Source: Bacteroidota bacterium (GTDB lineage Bacteria; Bacteroidota; Bacteroidia; Palsa-965). From it: a DNA stretch of 64,000 nucleotides. The DNA is taken from the NCBI GenBank assembly GCA_020402865.1, contig JADBYT010000026.1:5001-69000 (forward strand), given 5' to 3'. Below, piece by piece: positions 63,451 to 64,000 of this stretch (positions are counted from its first letter, which is position 1; each line of letters opens with the position of its first letter). A model generated the notes under the pieces. It ran no database searches and was not told the origin of the DNA. It saw only the letters and a program-made list of their open reading frames with translations. The translations under genes were made by a program, and so were the position numbers.

Positions 63451-64000
63451 ATGAAAAATATTCGATTATTTTTTCTGCTGTTTGCCGTGTTTTTGATCGG
63501 TATTCATTCCTGTCGTAAAGAACCTCAAACTCTAAAGAATAGCAAAGCCAATCTGTCAAGACAAAGCAATTGTCAGATTGAAGTAAGTTCAGTGTGTGGC
63601 AATACCATGCTTTCGTTTCCTTCCCAAGCGGCTTATGACTATGCTTACGATTGTTTGTTTGAGGAGTACGAAACCTGGAACGACAATTTCGATGCTCAAT
63701 ATGCAAATCTGAACGACGAAGATTTGAACGATCTGATAGAAGCCACCGGCTGGGAGGAAGAACAAACACTCATTGATTTTGAAAACAGTCAGGGGCTGTA
63801 TTCCCTTCGCACAAAACTTCGTGCCGATGAATTGGTGTGGCTTGCCACCGGCACGTTCGACCCGCTTACCGATCCTAATAATCATTATGTGGATGATCCG
63901 GTAGAACAGGCGTTGCTTAACGATAAAGGGATGATTATGATTGACGGGGAAATATTTATTTACCGGGAAGATGGTTCTATTTACCGAATCACCAATGGTG
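63451..64000 (+). CDS. Lipoprotein of unknown function, 3' end outside window
   Basis: An open frame of 183 codons runs to the window edge without a stop. Lipoprotein signal: KNIRLFFLLFAVFLIG then lipobox IHSC (Cys21) and RKEP. The mature part is acidic and Asn/Asp-rich (YETWNDNFDAQYANLNDEDL), with an EEYE-W pattern and GEIFIYREDGSIYRITNG at the edge. No family recognised. Likely anchored in a membrane and facing the periplasm or surface. The upstream region 63340-63450 is AT-rich and probably holds the promoter, but no exact TAnnTTTG was found. Confidence 0.75.
   Translation, partial: MKNIRLFFLLFAVFLIGIHSCRKEPQTLKNSKANLSRQSNCQIEVSSVCGNTMLSFPSQAAYDYAYDCLFEEYETWNDNFDAQYANLNDEDLNDLIEATGWEEEQTLIDFENSQGLYSLRTKLRADELVWLATGTFDPLTDPNNHYVDDPVEQALLNDKGMIMIDGEIFIYREDGSIYRITNG

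Overview
The window comes from a member of the Bacteroidota. The evidence is a 23S rRNA of that type, type IX secretion (T9SS) C-terminal sorting tails, GldN-type T9SS/gliding proteins, carboxypeptidase-regulatory-like/TonB-type outer-membrane receptors, and promoters of the TAnnTTTG form placed only a few bases before start codons. Genus and species cannot be told from the sequence alone. The window opens inside a 23S gene and ends inside a lipoprotein gene. No CRISPR array, insertion sequence or tRNA was seen.

Layout: 1-2470 holds the 23S 3' part, 5S and an rRNA terminator. 2538-8034 holds a porin, a cysteine-dioxygenase-like cupin, WaaA (Kdo transferase) and a small outer-membrane protein. 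8179-18065 is a nucleotide-sugar region. Aminotransferase, UDP-glucose dehydrogenase and UDP-xylose synthase come first, then five small paralogous STAS-like genes in a row, then acetyltransferase, oxidoreductase, a second nucleotide-sugar dehydrogenase and RmlB. Together the WbpA/B/E/D-like enzymes can make UDP-2,3-diacetamido-2,3-dideoxy-glucuronate, while Ugd plus UXS make UDP-glucuronate and UDP-xylose, all plausible precursors of surface polysaccharide. 18127-26027 holds a YceI lipoprotein, an AraC regulator, a HigBA-type toxin-antitoxin pair, Tex, a secreted T9SS beta-propeller protein and a CpsB-like PHP phosphatase.

26035-31093 holds two paralogous outer-membrane receptors on the minus strand. 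The second is broken by a single-base deletion; both carry the same GTAAC-N17-CGTC promoter-like element, typical of ECF sigma factors. 31284-39886 holds an NtrC-type regulator without a DNA-binding domain, an RlpA-like protein, a polyprenol-phosphate mannosyltransferase-like GT2, a PD40 propeller protein, an M28-PDZ peptidase, dihydroorotase, DinB and a GT-C membrane protein. 40073-49152 is mostly core functions: DnaJ/GrpE, a TlpA-like lipoprotein, MurA with Asp in place of the catalytic Cys, DUF4290, a lipid A-type acyltransferase, Ppx/GppA and an ABC exporter pair.

49376-57785 holds a cysteine-rich PKD protein with a T9SS tail, an unknown exported protein, a PlsC-type acyltransferase and three tandem gldN paralogues without gldKLM. 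57893-64000 holds DUF2461, an AI-2E/PerM transporter, a helical protein of unknown function, an ABC-F ATPase and a partial lipoprotein.

The strongest candidates for something undescribed are the five-gene STAS-like array inside the sugar cluster, the stand-alone gldN triplet with terminators between copies, and the shared ECF-type promoter in front of the receptor pair. A general feature is very short predicted 5' leaders (0-26 nt) downstream of nearly every recognisable promoter.
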